Part shown: positions 32,356-42,395 of the stretch, in pieces
Position numbering within the stretch: position 1 is the first letter of the stretch
Layout of the letters: each line of letters starts with the position of its first letter
Assembly (NCBI GenBank): GCA_021521415.1
Contig: JAIQDT010003010.1
Span: 186,001-250,000, forward strand
Reading direction: 5' to 3'
DNA length: 64,000 nucleotides
Source: Bidens hawaiensis
Lineage: Eukaryota; Streptophyta; Magnoliopsida; Asterales; Asteraceae
The notes under the pieces: model-generated
The model's database searches: none
Told to the model about the DNA's origin: nothing
What the model saw: the letters and a program-made list of their open reading frames with translations, nothing else
Position numbers and translations under genes: made by a program

Positions 32356-34839
32356 CTATTCTTCGTCTTGAAGAAAGTTACGAAGTTGATGACACCATCC
32401 GCGGCTCCAGCAAAACCTTGGATAGCATCATGGATGGGAAAATGCAAGTCGTCAAAAGCTTCCATCTGTGCATCATATTTCCCATCCACATCCACTCCGT
32501 GGAGTTCAAAATCCTCCAACGAGCGGCCTTCCCTGGCAAAAGTTACGCCTTCCTGAAAACCTGCCTTGCGACCCGAATCACTCGACGCCCAAAAAAGATC
32601 AGCAAGGCAGTCTCCTAGGGTAGATCCTCCGTGAATATGTGAGATAACCTAGATAGACGAAATTATAAGGTCAAGAGTTAGCACAAGCAAATACGTTAAA
32701 TTGAATTGTTACCTTGGGAAGGCCCTCCGTCATTAACCACGCTTGATCAGCAGAAGCCTATTCAGCTTCCAACTTCAGTGTGCCCTGCTCGCTAACAAAA
32801 CAGACGTTTTCTATGATCAGATCCTCAATAAGCTGGTCCTAGTCAGCAGCAGTAGCATGAAGAGCGTTGAGAACTTCTTCCTGAGAAGCAAGGCGAGACT
32901 CAAGAGCTTGCCTTGCCTCTTCCGACTTGGCAAGCTCAGCCTCACGAGAACGGGCGAGAGCGCGCGCGGACTCAATTGAAGCATTTTGTCACCGACATGC
33001 CTCTTCCCAGTCCTTGGCAGCAGTGGCCTGGCATTGCCTCTCCTGATCTAGAGTCCGTTCAGAATCTCTCAGCTTCCACCGTTGGGTGTTCGCCTCGATT
33101 CGATATTTTTCTTTTTCGGCTCGGAGCTCTTCAAGGAGGTTATCCTGCAACCCCCAGTTCTAGCCATAAAATTCCAGTCCCGGTATATCTCTTGGGTCGT
33201 GGAGACCAAGTTGGCCAGATGGTATATATACGAATTCCTAAGAGACACTCGAGCCCGGTTGCGCTGGTACTCGCGTTCCACAGGAGGCACACCCTCATGG
33301 AGGAAATCAAAACACACCTCCCCGTCAGAAAACCGAGATGAGGGAGCTAGATTCCATTCAGGAACATGCCGGGAAACACCCCCTTGCATGGTACGGGCCC
33401 CCTCCTCCCTATTCGAGGAATGAGGAGGTGGGAGAGGTACCGATACCCGCCCAGCTGGTTTTTCAATTTCACGAACAATGGGCGGAGGCAGGAGCGGTGA
33501 TTCCGAGGTCGACAACTTCCGGATAGTATCGGAAGCGGCACCCTCCTTGGATTTCCCTTTGTCAGCAGCAGATAATCTGCTAGGGTCATTCTTGGCAGGC
33601 GGGCTGTCCAGGAGGTTAACGTTGTCTGCATAAACACATGGCAGAAGTTAATCTATGGAAGACATCGAAACTATCTACAAAAAAAAAGGTAGAGAAGCAC
33701 ATGGCGTGCCCTGCATGCGGACTGCAACACGGTCACGAAGGCGAATCCTCTTTGTAGCCGGAGGAGAGGGAGGAGAAGAAGGGTTCATATCCTGCTTTCC
33801 ACTGGCAACCACCAAAGGAGCGTTGCCGGAAGAAGCTTCCTTCCTTTTTCGACCAAAGGCTGCACCAAGACTACATATTAACAATTCGTTCACAAGGACG
33901 ATCGCAAAGAACATGTTACCTGTCGTGAACAAATCCTCAGAAACCACAGGTTCCTGACGGGTCCGTTGAGGAAACAAAAAACTATCATTGGTCTTGTCAA
34001 GGATAGGAAGATCCTTCTTGTCGTGGGCAGCAAGGTGTATAACCCCAGGCACACCCACGAGAACAGACAGCAAAAGACCTTCAGGTGCATAGTAAGCCAA
34101 GGTTAGAAACCGAGATAAGCCTGAAAAATACTTTAAATATACTTACATCCATCTGGCTTCCGGAAGTATGGCACCTCGTCCGGATAAGGCCACAGGCGGC
34201 TCATCCCAACCCTCACAAGGGTAGATTCAGGGATAGGGCGCATTGGGGTCGCGGTATGGGTCAACTGTTGATACCACCCATGCCTTTCCAGACATCAACG
34301 TACGGGAGGGCAAGCAATGGCTGATCTGCCGAGCGCCAGTACATGGACGAGGGGATCACGTCTTCCTGAATCCAGAAAAACTTCCTAGCCCAGTGCGGGT
34401 CCAGAAGAGGTGTGTCCAAAGAAATAGCTTTCAGGTCAGTTGGAAGGCAAATATATCGGCCACCCATACCATACAAGCGATAGAACACAGCAAACTTGTC
34501 GATGGTAAGCACGATGACATGCGCCCTACAGCAAAATTCAAAATGGCGCATACGCATCATCGCTGATGCATGAAGTTGGGAAATCTGAATCATATTTCTA
34601 GTAATCAGCTTACCCAGAAGCCGGGTAACTGGAAATCGGAGATTCCCGGAGCTGAAGAACTCGGCGAACATGGCCATCTTCCCCACCGGAGGATGGATCG
34701 TCATTGAACCAGGAGCCGGAAATTCCGGCTCCCATTCTGGAGCAATGCCATAAGCATTCATGATGTCTTCAAAATTCTTTATGTCCCAATCAATGGTGAC
34801 ACTATCAGTAGTCTGATAGTCAGGTCTCGTCGACATCAT
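32356..34839 (-). pseudogene. Antisense gene, copy B, PF04195-like N-terminal domain
   Basis: Reads from ATG at 34837-34839. The N-terminal ~150 residues match the 'putative gypsy type transposon' domain style: FEDIMNAYGIAPEWEPEFPAPG, LRFPVTRLLG, IQISQLHASAMMRMRHFEFCC. A frameshift near 34290 breaks exon 1, which then runs to a donor near 34143 (GTAAGT). Later pieces include an exon ending before GTAACATG at 33918, a Ser/Pro/Arg-rich exon, a Gln/Glu-rich exon, and a C-terminal part (FELHGVDVDGKYDAQMEAFD) with a stop at 32356-32358 after another shift. Domain order equals copy A. Function unknown; such extra genes occur in Tat elements. Confidence 0.7.
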
Positions 34840-34989
34840 GTACTCGGCTAAAAACTGATTACAACGAGCTATGATTGCCAGAAATCAACAAGAGGGGTTT
34901 TCTGAGTTGAAGACAATGATTACCTTAAAGATTCCGTCGAAATCAATAAAGATCTTCAAAAAACAATAAGAGAGAAGAAGGGGGATCAA

Positions 34990-35003
34990 CGAATATATAT
35001 ACA
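34990..35003 (-). promoter_or_regulatory. TATA-like box upstream of antisense copy B
   Basis: Minus strand CACTTGTATATATATTCG, ~155 bp before the copy B start. CAATTAATGC (plus strand) lies 7 bp away, as in copy A. Confidence 0.45.
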
Positions 35004-35478
35004 AGTGACAATTAATGCAGTAAACAGAAAAAGTAACCGTTGTCCAATTAGGTCATGACACGTCAGGCGGGAAACCAAAAGTCTAAAATTCAAAATCTGA
35101 GTTACAGCCCACAGCCTGCCTACCTGTCACATCCTACTCTTACGAAGAAGCAGACCTAACATGTCAATCACGCCTCCAGACTAATCGGCAACTTGCTAGT
35201 TCTACAATAACGGGACAAACTAAATGTTTTGACTGACAAGTCAGACATCACCGGAATTCAAGTTACAAAAAAGAACAAGAAAAAGAGAAGTCATAAATAC
35301 AACCAGAAGGGTCATAGATAACGAGGTAATCCGCGATCTAAACAACCTTCCGAATAAAGGTGAAAGAATGCTCGAAGCGCAATAAGTTTAACGCAGTAAG
35401 TGAAATAGATAGTTTCATTTCATTCATACACAAAATTTACAAGAGGATATAAGGAAATACATGAAACAACATTATGAC

Positions 35479-38126
35479 CTATTCATAATTCTCCTTGGGA
35501 GCTTCCTTGCCTTCAGCTTCCGCGAGCAGCCGGTTCACATGAAGGCGTAGCTCCCCAACACAGGTAGGCTCGCGACGGTTCTCCTCAATGTACTTCAGGA
35601 TGTCAAAAGAAAGGTTATCAAAGGAGTCCATCCGTGCATCATATTCCTTTTGACAATCCTGGCCATGAAGCTCGAACTCGTTGGACGGACGTCCCTCGCG
35701 AGCCATGGCATAACCTTCTTGAAAACCAACCTGGCGTCCCACCCGCAATGAACTGACCCGCAAGTCAGCAAGACAATCCCCAAGCTTGGGTCCTTCCTTG
35801 ATGAGCTTGAAAATCTGGTCCAAGGAAAAGTCAGCATGATATTCGCATAGGACAAGCTTACGAATGAAATATTTACCTTGGGGATGCCAAATTTGAGAAG
35901 CCATCGCCTTTCGTCCGAGGAATCAGTGAAGGCCTTTTCCAGACCCTCCTTCTCTTCGGAAACAGAGGAAAGGCGGTCGTCCTTCTCATTCACCACGGCC
36001 ACAAGCCTCCGGACATCCTCGTTCCGGGCGGCGATGAACTCAACTTGGGCGGCTATCCGCTCCTTCAAGCATTTATTCTCCTCCTGAACACTCAGGAGGG
36101 CAACCTCCCTCTCTTTGGCCTCCGCTTGAGCAGCATCCTTAGCCGCTTCGGCCTCGACCATGCTACTAACAGCGCGCTCAAGATCAGTTTGCCCCGTGAC
36201 CCACCCCTTGAATACCTCACGAAAAGTCGAAAACACGTTAGCCATGTGATAGCTAGGTGCTTGCGCCAGATTAGAATGAGTTTGGGAGTGTATCCTGTTA
36301 CACTCAGAGGGTGGGAGGCAATGCTCAAAGAACTCTTGGCACACACGCGGATCGGTAAAGAGCGCGTCCGAGCCAAGATTCCATGAGGGACGAAAAAGGG
36401 AATCCCCTTGATCCTAAGATAAAGGATTCGAGGATTCCGCCTTTTCACCTGTGGAAACTGGGGGAGTCCCAGGTGTATCGTTAGGGGGCACAACCTCAGT
36501 TTCCACCACTACCTCGGGAGGCTGCGTACTGGCATCCTTGGGTGGCACATCCTCGTCAACCCCCGCCTGCAAAATCTCCGGAGGAGGAGAAGGCAGGCGA
36601 ACAATAGTAGCGGCTGTTAATCCAGAAACAAAGGTTAAAAGTATTTACAACATGAAGCCAAAAAGATAAACAGTCAGTTACTTGAAGGTTACCGAACAGT
36701 GGTCCTATTCCTGACCTGGTCCTGGAGCCGGGTCAATTTTATCTTCTTTAGAGGAGGACCCTCCCCCAACCTTGGTAACCTCCCCACCGGCGAGATCACC
36801 GGCACCTTTGGTTGCCCCACCACCAGCGGGTTCCTCGACACCTCTGGTCACCTCTCCACCGGTGAGATCAGAAGTCATCTTGGACACCTCCCCACTAGCG
36901 GGATCCTCAGTGTCCACATTAGCCTCACCACCAGCGGGTTCATCGGCATCAGAATCCTTATTAAGGCCGGATACACCAGCAGTATCCGCCGTCCTCTTGC
37001 GGCGGCGAATCATATCTGTAATAGCACGCAATACGCCAGCATGAAAACTTTCTGGGGTACCGGGCGGGGAACTTTTGCTAGTTGAATCCTCACTAGAAGA
37101 AAGGACTATCGTCCCATCCGGATGCATAATGGTAAGAGGTTTAGGGTTCAGAATGTACACACCTTGGGCCACAGCAAGATCATTGACCACAGGCTCGATA
37201 CGACCACAGGTCGGAAATAGGAAGTTCCCTTGAGTCTCCTCGAGAACAGGCTTCTGATACATTTCTAGGGGCTTCCGGAACATGTCCCCAACAACGGTGG
37301 GAACAAGGACTTCAAAAAGCGAGTTCCCTCCTGAAACAAAGACGAAAAGAAAGGTTGGTGCACAGAAAAGGGATACAAGCACCAAAAGGAACAAAGTTCT
37401 AGGAACTTGCTATTATCATCTCGAGAAAAATCAGGATGTTCACCCGGAAAGGGCCATCAGCGACTCATCCCCACCTGCACTAAAGCAGACTCCAGAATAA
37501 GACCCATGGGGGTTGGAGTCTGCGTCAACTTGGCATGCCATTCCTGACCCTCCGCGTCAGCAGCCGGAAGGTGAGAAAATTTCTCAATCAGAGAATGGCG
37601 GGTCATGGACAGAGGAATAACGTCCGTGTTAATCCAGAGAAACTTATTCTTCCACTCATGAGTGCTCCGAGGAGGCTCGGTCCCTATCGCCTTCCGGTGA
37701 ACTTGAAAACTGAACAACTCCTGCGGACTTGGTGTAGATCGCATGAAAATGGTCCACAGTAGGCTCCACCTCCAACGCCTTGCAGCAAAATTTGAAATGG
37801 CGAAGCCTCATGATCCCAAATGGATGTATCTGGGAGATATGAATCCCAGATATCTCTAAGAAATCGCCAATAAACTTGGTGATCGGCAACCGGAAATTGC
37901 CTGTAGTGAAAGATTCTCCATACAATGCAATCTTTCCGGCCGGCGGCTGATCAGCCATGGAACCCGGAGAGGGAAGCTCCGGCCCCCACTCCGGCACCAA
38001 CCCATAAAGGTTGACGATATCTTGGAAGTCAGTAACCTTCCAGTTGATGCATATGTTCTCCACCAGCGCCTTCGATGAATCTTTCTTGCTCTCTTTAGCC
38101 CGGCCTCCCTTCTTGCCACCAGCCAT
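35479..38126 (-). pseudogene. Antisense gene, copy A, PF04195-like N-terminal domain
   Basis: Reads from ATG 38124-38126 with a Lys-rich start (MAGGKKGGRAKESKK). The domain follows: FQDIVNLYGLVPEWGPELPSPG, FRLPITKFIG, IHISQIHPFGIMRLRHFKFCC, near half identical to copy B by eye. One frameshift near 37735 and a TGA near 37449 break exon 1. Next come an exon with GGNSLFEVLVPTVVGDMFRKP and a Gly/Glu repeat tract, a coiled-coil exon (AEAAKDAAQAEAKEREVALL to LEKAFTDSSDERRWLLKFG) with donor AAG|GTAAAT at ~35877, and a last exon from ~35829 (FELHGQDCQKEYDARMDSFD) to the stop at 35479-35481. Multi-exon and opposite to pol. Product role unknown. Confidence 0.75.
36765..36960 (-). repeat. Minisatellite coding PAGGEVTK-type repeats in copy A
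   Basis: Units of 24-33 bp read EPAGGEANVDT, DPASGEVSKMT, DLTGGEVTRGV, EPAGGGATKGA and DLAGGEVTKVG on the minus strand: five to six acidic decapeptide-like units. Confidence 0.8.
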
Positions 38127-38235
38127 GGTTGATCGGAATAATAATAAGGTCGAAGGAAGAAGATGAATAGAGAGAAGATGGATAGGTTCAAAGGAAAATT
38201 TTTGCAAGTAATTCAGAAACTGAAACGACCTCCCC

Positions 38236-38246
38236 TATATATAAGC
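38236..38246 (-). promoter_or_regulatory. TATA-like box upstream of antisense copy A
   Basis: Minus strand GCTTATATATAGGGG, ~110 bp before the start at 38126, with CAATTAATGC (plus strand) 7-8 bp away, as in copy B. Confidence 0.5.
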
Positions 38247-38552
38247 ATCGCAATTAATGCGAAGAAAGAGGAATACAGTTCATCTCCAGGGGGCAACCAA
38301 CCAGAGAGCGACACGTTAGCAGGAACTGTCAAACAACATGATTTTGAACAAACCGCCTAAAAATACGTGCAAATACCTCGAACACCGTCCACTGACGTGA
38401 TTCAGACCAAGGACGTCACATCCCAACCAATGAACAGTACCCCTAGTTCGAAAAGCTACAGGAATCCCACGGACCAACAAACACATCCTATAAATAGTAG
38501 GTTAGAGCAAGAGTCCATAATTCCACCCGCGACATCACCTCGCAAAAGCAAC

Positions 38553-38574
38553 AATGGACTAGGGGGGGGGGGCT
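38553..38574 (+). promoter_or_regulatory. Polypurine tract of the Tat element
   Basis: AATGGACTAGGGGGGGGGGG directly precedes the 3' LTR, the expected place for plus-strand priming. Confidence 0.7.
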
Positions 38575-39319
38575 TATAGAGGTAGGGTAGCAAAGCTACC
38601 CGCGGATCCATAATCCGACCGCGGGTCACTAATAAGACACCCACGGGAGAAACACGTGGACCGGCAAAGACATCCACAATCCAAAACATGCTTCGCGGAT
38701 CTCCAACTATAACCCGCGGATTACCAACAAGCATCCACGGGAGGAACCCACAAGCAACACAAGGGATTCGTCACGCACGTGATCCCCATGTGATATGGAA
38801 GAGCAGTTGCAACAAACTATTTCTAGAAGATTCCCTCAATACCTCCTGATAGCGACATCGACTAATGGAAAGAGGACACCTGGACACGTAATGGCCATCC
38901 CACGACGTGCACAGGTAATAGCTACACCATAAACGGGTCCAGGCTGTCACGTCTAATAAAGGTTAGACACATGTCCATTCAGGAGAAGAGGAAATAACTC
39001 GATAGTGACAACTCCACCAATCACCTTCCCTCCACCTTCGGCTATAAATACGAAGATCGTTTCTTCAAGGTATTCATTCACACTCTCAAGCCTTACGCAA
39101 CATAATGGTACTCGTATTATTTCCGATCAGAATACAGTACTGATTCTCACGCCGGAGGGTGGTTACGGAAAGACCCCCCACTCTGTCCTTCCCGTAACGA
39201 GACTCAACGGTGTTCTGTTTTGCAGGCACTAGCTTGGATCTGTTCTTATAGCGCTTCAATATACTCACATCTAGGGAAATATCATATCGGACTATCCAGT
39301 TCGATCTAGTGTTTCTTCG
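38575..39319 (+). repeat. 3' LTR of the Tat element
   Basis: Matches 20281-21024 with ~30 differences. Many are C/T or G/A changes, as expected of methylated repeats. TATAAATA at 39043-39050. Confidence 0.9.
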
Positions 39320-39724
39320 GTGTATGTACTTGGGTTGACATGAATAGTTCACTAATCCAACAAAAATGAGGTATAACATACTTTACGTAATTTTGGTTAG
39401 CTGGAACAATGATTTTAATTAGAAAATTACTTTATTTATTTCAATAACAGGTTAAAGTAACTTTTGAAGTCTCACCCGTAATATAAATTAGGCACCATTA
39501 GACATATTGAAGTTTGAACAACTTTTTTTTTAAAGTGGATCTCTAGCTCTTTTAAGTGACATTTTGGAGCTCCAATTAACATGAATAATAATAGAAACAA
39601 TATTAATTTGAACAAAGTCAAATTGATCTACAATTTGAGTAAATTAAAAAAACGGAGAATTATATATTAAATTGAATAATAGGGTAAAGTTAAAATGCAA
39701 ATTGAGACAAAAATAAAAAGTGTG
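39320..39724. other. AT-rich flank right of the Tat element
   Basis: No gene or repeat recognised. Confidence 0.5.
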
Positions 39725-40269
39725 AGAAGAGTTTGTGGTCACACAAAAAAACCCTTAAAAAATAAAAAAAAAGTAATAAAAAAAGCATAACTCAATATAT
39801 AAATAAAAAAACCAAAATGTTTCTATGTCATTCTCGTTTAAAAAAAACACGAAAAGACACAATGCCGAGAAAAAAGACACAATGCCGAAATGAACAAACA
39901 ACACAGTGATAAACAAAAATAAAAAAACACAATAGATCGTAAAATATAACACAATACCGAATAAAATATGACACAATGTTGAGTAATATAGCACAATATC
40001 AAGAAAAAAAAGACACAATGCTAAAAAAAGACACAATCAATGATGAAAATAAACACAAAACATAATGATAAGCAAAAAGACACGATGATCCTTTTTACTC
40101 AACATTATGTCTTTTTTCAATGTTTTTTTAGAACGAGAAAGGCGGTGGAAACATTTTTGTGCTTTTACATTTTTCATTTTTGTATTACAACTTGAGTTAT
40201 AATTTTTTAATTAATTTTTCATTTTTTGTTTTGATGGATTTTTTTCGTGGCTACAAATTCTTCTTATTT
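39725..40269. mobile_element. Fold-back MITE with ~110-bp arms
   Basis: Left arm (AGTTTGTGGTCACACAAAAA to TGTTTCTATGTCATTCTCG) and right arm (CGAGAAAGGCGGTGGAAACA to TCGTGGCTACAAATTCTTCT) are inverted. The centre has ~8 decayed copies of AAAAGACACAATGCCG-like units (39845-40090). A second copy of the right arm lies at ~63833-63960. Confidence 0.7.
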
Positions 40270-41746
40270 TTGTCATAATTTGTAGAATAACTTGACCCTT
40301 GAATAATAAACCCATATGCAATACTTTCTGAATTAAATCAACCAATTTCTTGAATAATTAGTCATGTTTGCTTAAATCAATATCAATATACTAAATATAC
40401 ATATATGAAATAAAAAAAGCACTTTTTAGCATAATCACCTATTTACCTTAAACATGTCTTCCTGAAATTAATATACTTTATTTAACCATTGACTTATATA
40501 ATCTCTTAAATAAATATTCTTTATTCACGTGAAGACTATGATTCGTAACCACGGATCCTTTGGCCTGTTATTGTGACCATAAGTTTTGTAATGAACTCAA
40601 TTTCAACAAGTCTCTTATAAAAACTCTAAATACATTGAATAATCTTCAAAGCCGTCTTATTTCTTCATTTATTTTAGCTATAAAGTATAAACAACCCGTG
40701 ATTGTTGACATGCAGTCGAAAACAAAGATGTTTATATTATTATTCTATAAATTTACATGGTCAAAAATATATTTGTTATCTTTTCTTTTCATTGAGAATA
40801 TATAAACTAGCGAAGCAAATAATAAAAATAACAATATTATATTATTATTATTATTATTATTATTATTTCATGATTGAAAAAATAGAAACAAAACATATTA
40901 TGATGCACAAAACGGTCTTGTAAAATATATTATTTGAAAATTAATTTAATAACAAGAAGATGTATGGATAAGTATGCAATGCAATTATTTATTTTGATAG
41001 CATTAATTTGATTATGTTTAATTTTTGATATAGAAATATATATAGACGAAGATGAATTAATAAATTATTAAATTGGACACCATATGAATATTATGTGTAG
41101 TTGATGGGTTTCTTGGTTCTTGACAAGGACAGGTTACAACCATTCTGTCCAAATAGCGTTACATAGAAGCTAAGTAAACATCATTAATATTCAATCGATT
41201 CATATTATTAATTAATTTATGTTTATTGGACAGCTGGTTCATACAATAATCATCAAATAATAATATCATTTTAGGTATTACCTTTACATGTTGCTCTTTT
41301 TTTATTTGGGTTGGATAATGTTTCATCGGTTTTGGTATAAAGTTTACACTAACAAGTTACAAGTAGTTTGGTAGATAACATGCTTTTAAAGGCTTTAGAT
41401 TTCGATTTGTATTCTGTTAGTTAAAAGATACCAATTGATTTCAAATCTATTTGTTGAAACCTAGGGTTAAAATACATTATTGCCATTGAGTTATTCGGTT
41501 AGTTAGAAGATACCAATTAGTTTTAAATGTTTATTTGACTAAACCTTCATCATTCTTGAAACAAGATGTTCTTTTTCAACAAATTGTAATTTTATTGTAA
41601 TTCTTATTTAGAGAAGTGTAATTACCATGCCAAAGTGAAATAAATAAGGGATGGAAGAAGAGTCACAATATGTGCTCGTTCGTATGATGACAAACAAAAA
41701 ACAAAAATTACAATGGTCAAATAAGACACTCATCGAATTTCATAAG
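40270..41746. other. AT-rich intergenic, no supported gene
   Basis: Only a (TTA)n microsatellite near 40840-40865 and scattered A/T runs are seen. Confidence 0.5.
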
Positions 41747-42395
41747 TGATGAGGTATGGTTCCAGACTTCGATCCGAACCAGGTAGCAAAGAAGGAAAAA
41801 TATAGAGGATACATCCCGATTATGCGCTCCCTCAAGCAAGTGCAAAACGGTTGTGCAACCAAAGGTACAAAGCAGGATGCCTGCAAACACTAGGGCCACA
41901 CAGAGTAAGACACTAACAGGGTGGCGACACCAAAGCACATGGCATAGCGGAACCACCTGTATAGACCTGTGCAGGGGACAATAGTACAAAGAGGTGGGGC
42001 CACGCAAAATGGCATCCACGATCAATGGCCGCCACAAAGGAGACCATTCAACATGGCTCCGGCACGTGGTCAAATGACAGGCCTCCACCTACAGGTACAC
42101 TCGGCTATAAATAGGAACTCACATCCAAACAGTAAATGCGGTAAAGAATCCTCTTTCCTATTCTCATACCATATACACTTTGTGCTCAAACTTATGCACT
42201 GAGAGACCGCGATGAAGGCGATAATGACTCTTTGCTAAGCTCAGAGCACATATCCCTTCTAACCCATCACATACACTCGATTTCATCATTTTTTTGCAAA
42301 TATCCTCACTCTCACTTAATACACAAGGTTCAAGATCTCTGTGACTAACACTGTGGAAGTACACGTTCAGCCCTGGTTGAACCCGCGTTTCTTCA
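41747..42395 (+). mobile_element. Solo LTR, 649 bp, family unassigned
   Basis: TGATGAGG...TTTCTTCA with ATAAG on both sides (41742-41746 and 42396-42400), a perfect 5-bp duplication. TATAAATAG at ~42104-42112 gives plus sense. The end TTTCTTCA resembles that of the Tat LTR, but no other similarity was seen. Frames inside it are not genes. Confidence 0.8.

Larger units (their letters stand above)
20281..39319 (+). mobile_element. Ty3/gypsy Tat-lineage retrotransposon, ~19 kb with nested insertions
   Basis: Two ~744-bp LTRs (20281-21024, 38575-39319) flank gag, protease, RT, RNaseH, a second archaeal-type RNaseH and integrase on plus, then ~6 kb with antisense genes on minus. The dual RNaseH and the antisense genes before the 3' LTR are hallmarks of the Tat lineage (Ogre, Retand, Grande relatives). 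It lacks an integrase chromodomain. Without its insertions it is ~13.9 kb. LTRs differ at ~30 sites (about 4%, hand count). Ends look like TATAGAGG...TTCTTCA rather than TG...CA. Flanks GCGTA (left) and GTGTA (right) could be a decayed 5-bp duplication. All coding regions are broken. Confidence 0.9.

Noticed and set aside
33338..34566. Plus-strand frames opposite the antisense genes
   Set aside because: Shadows of the minus-strand exons; the domain-like sequence is on minus.
41717..42088. 123-residue minus-strand frame
   Set aside because: Falls inside the solo LTR at 41747-42395 and has no domain-like pattern.
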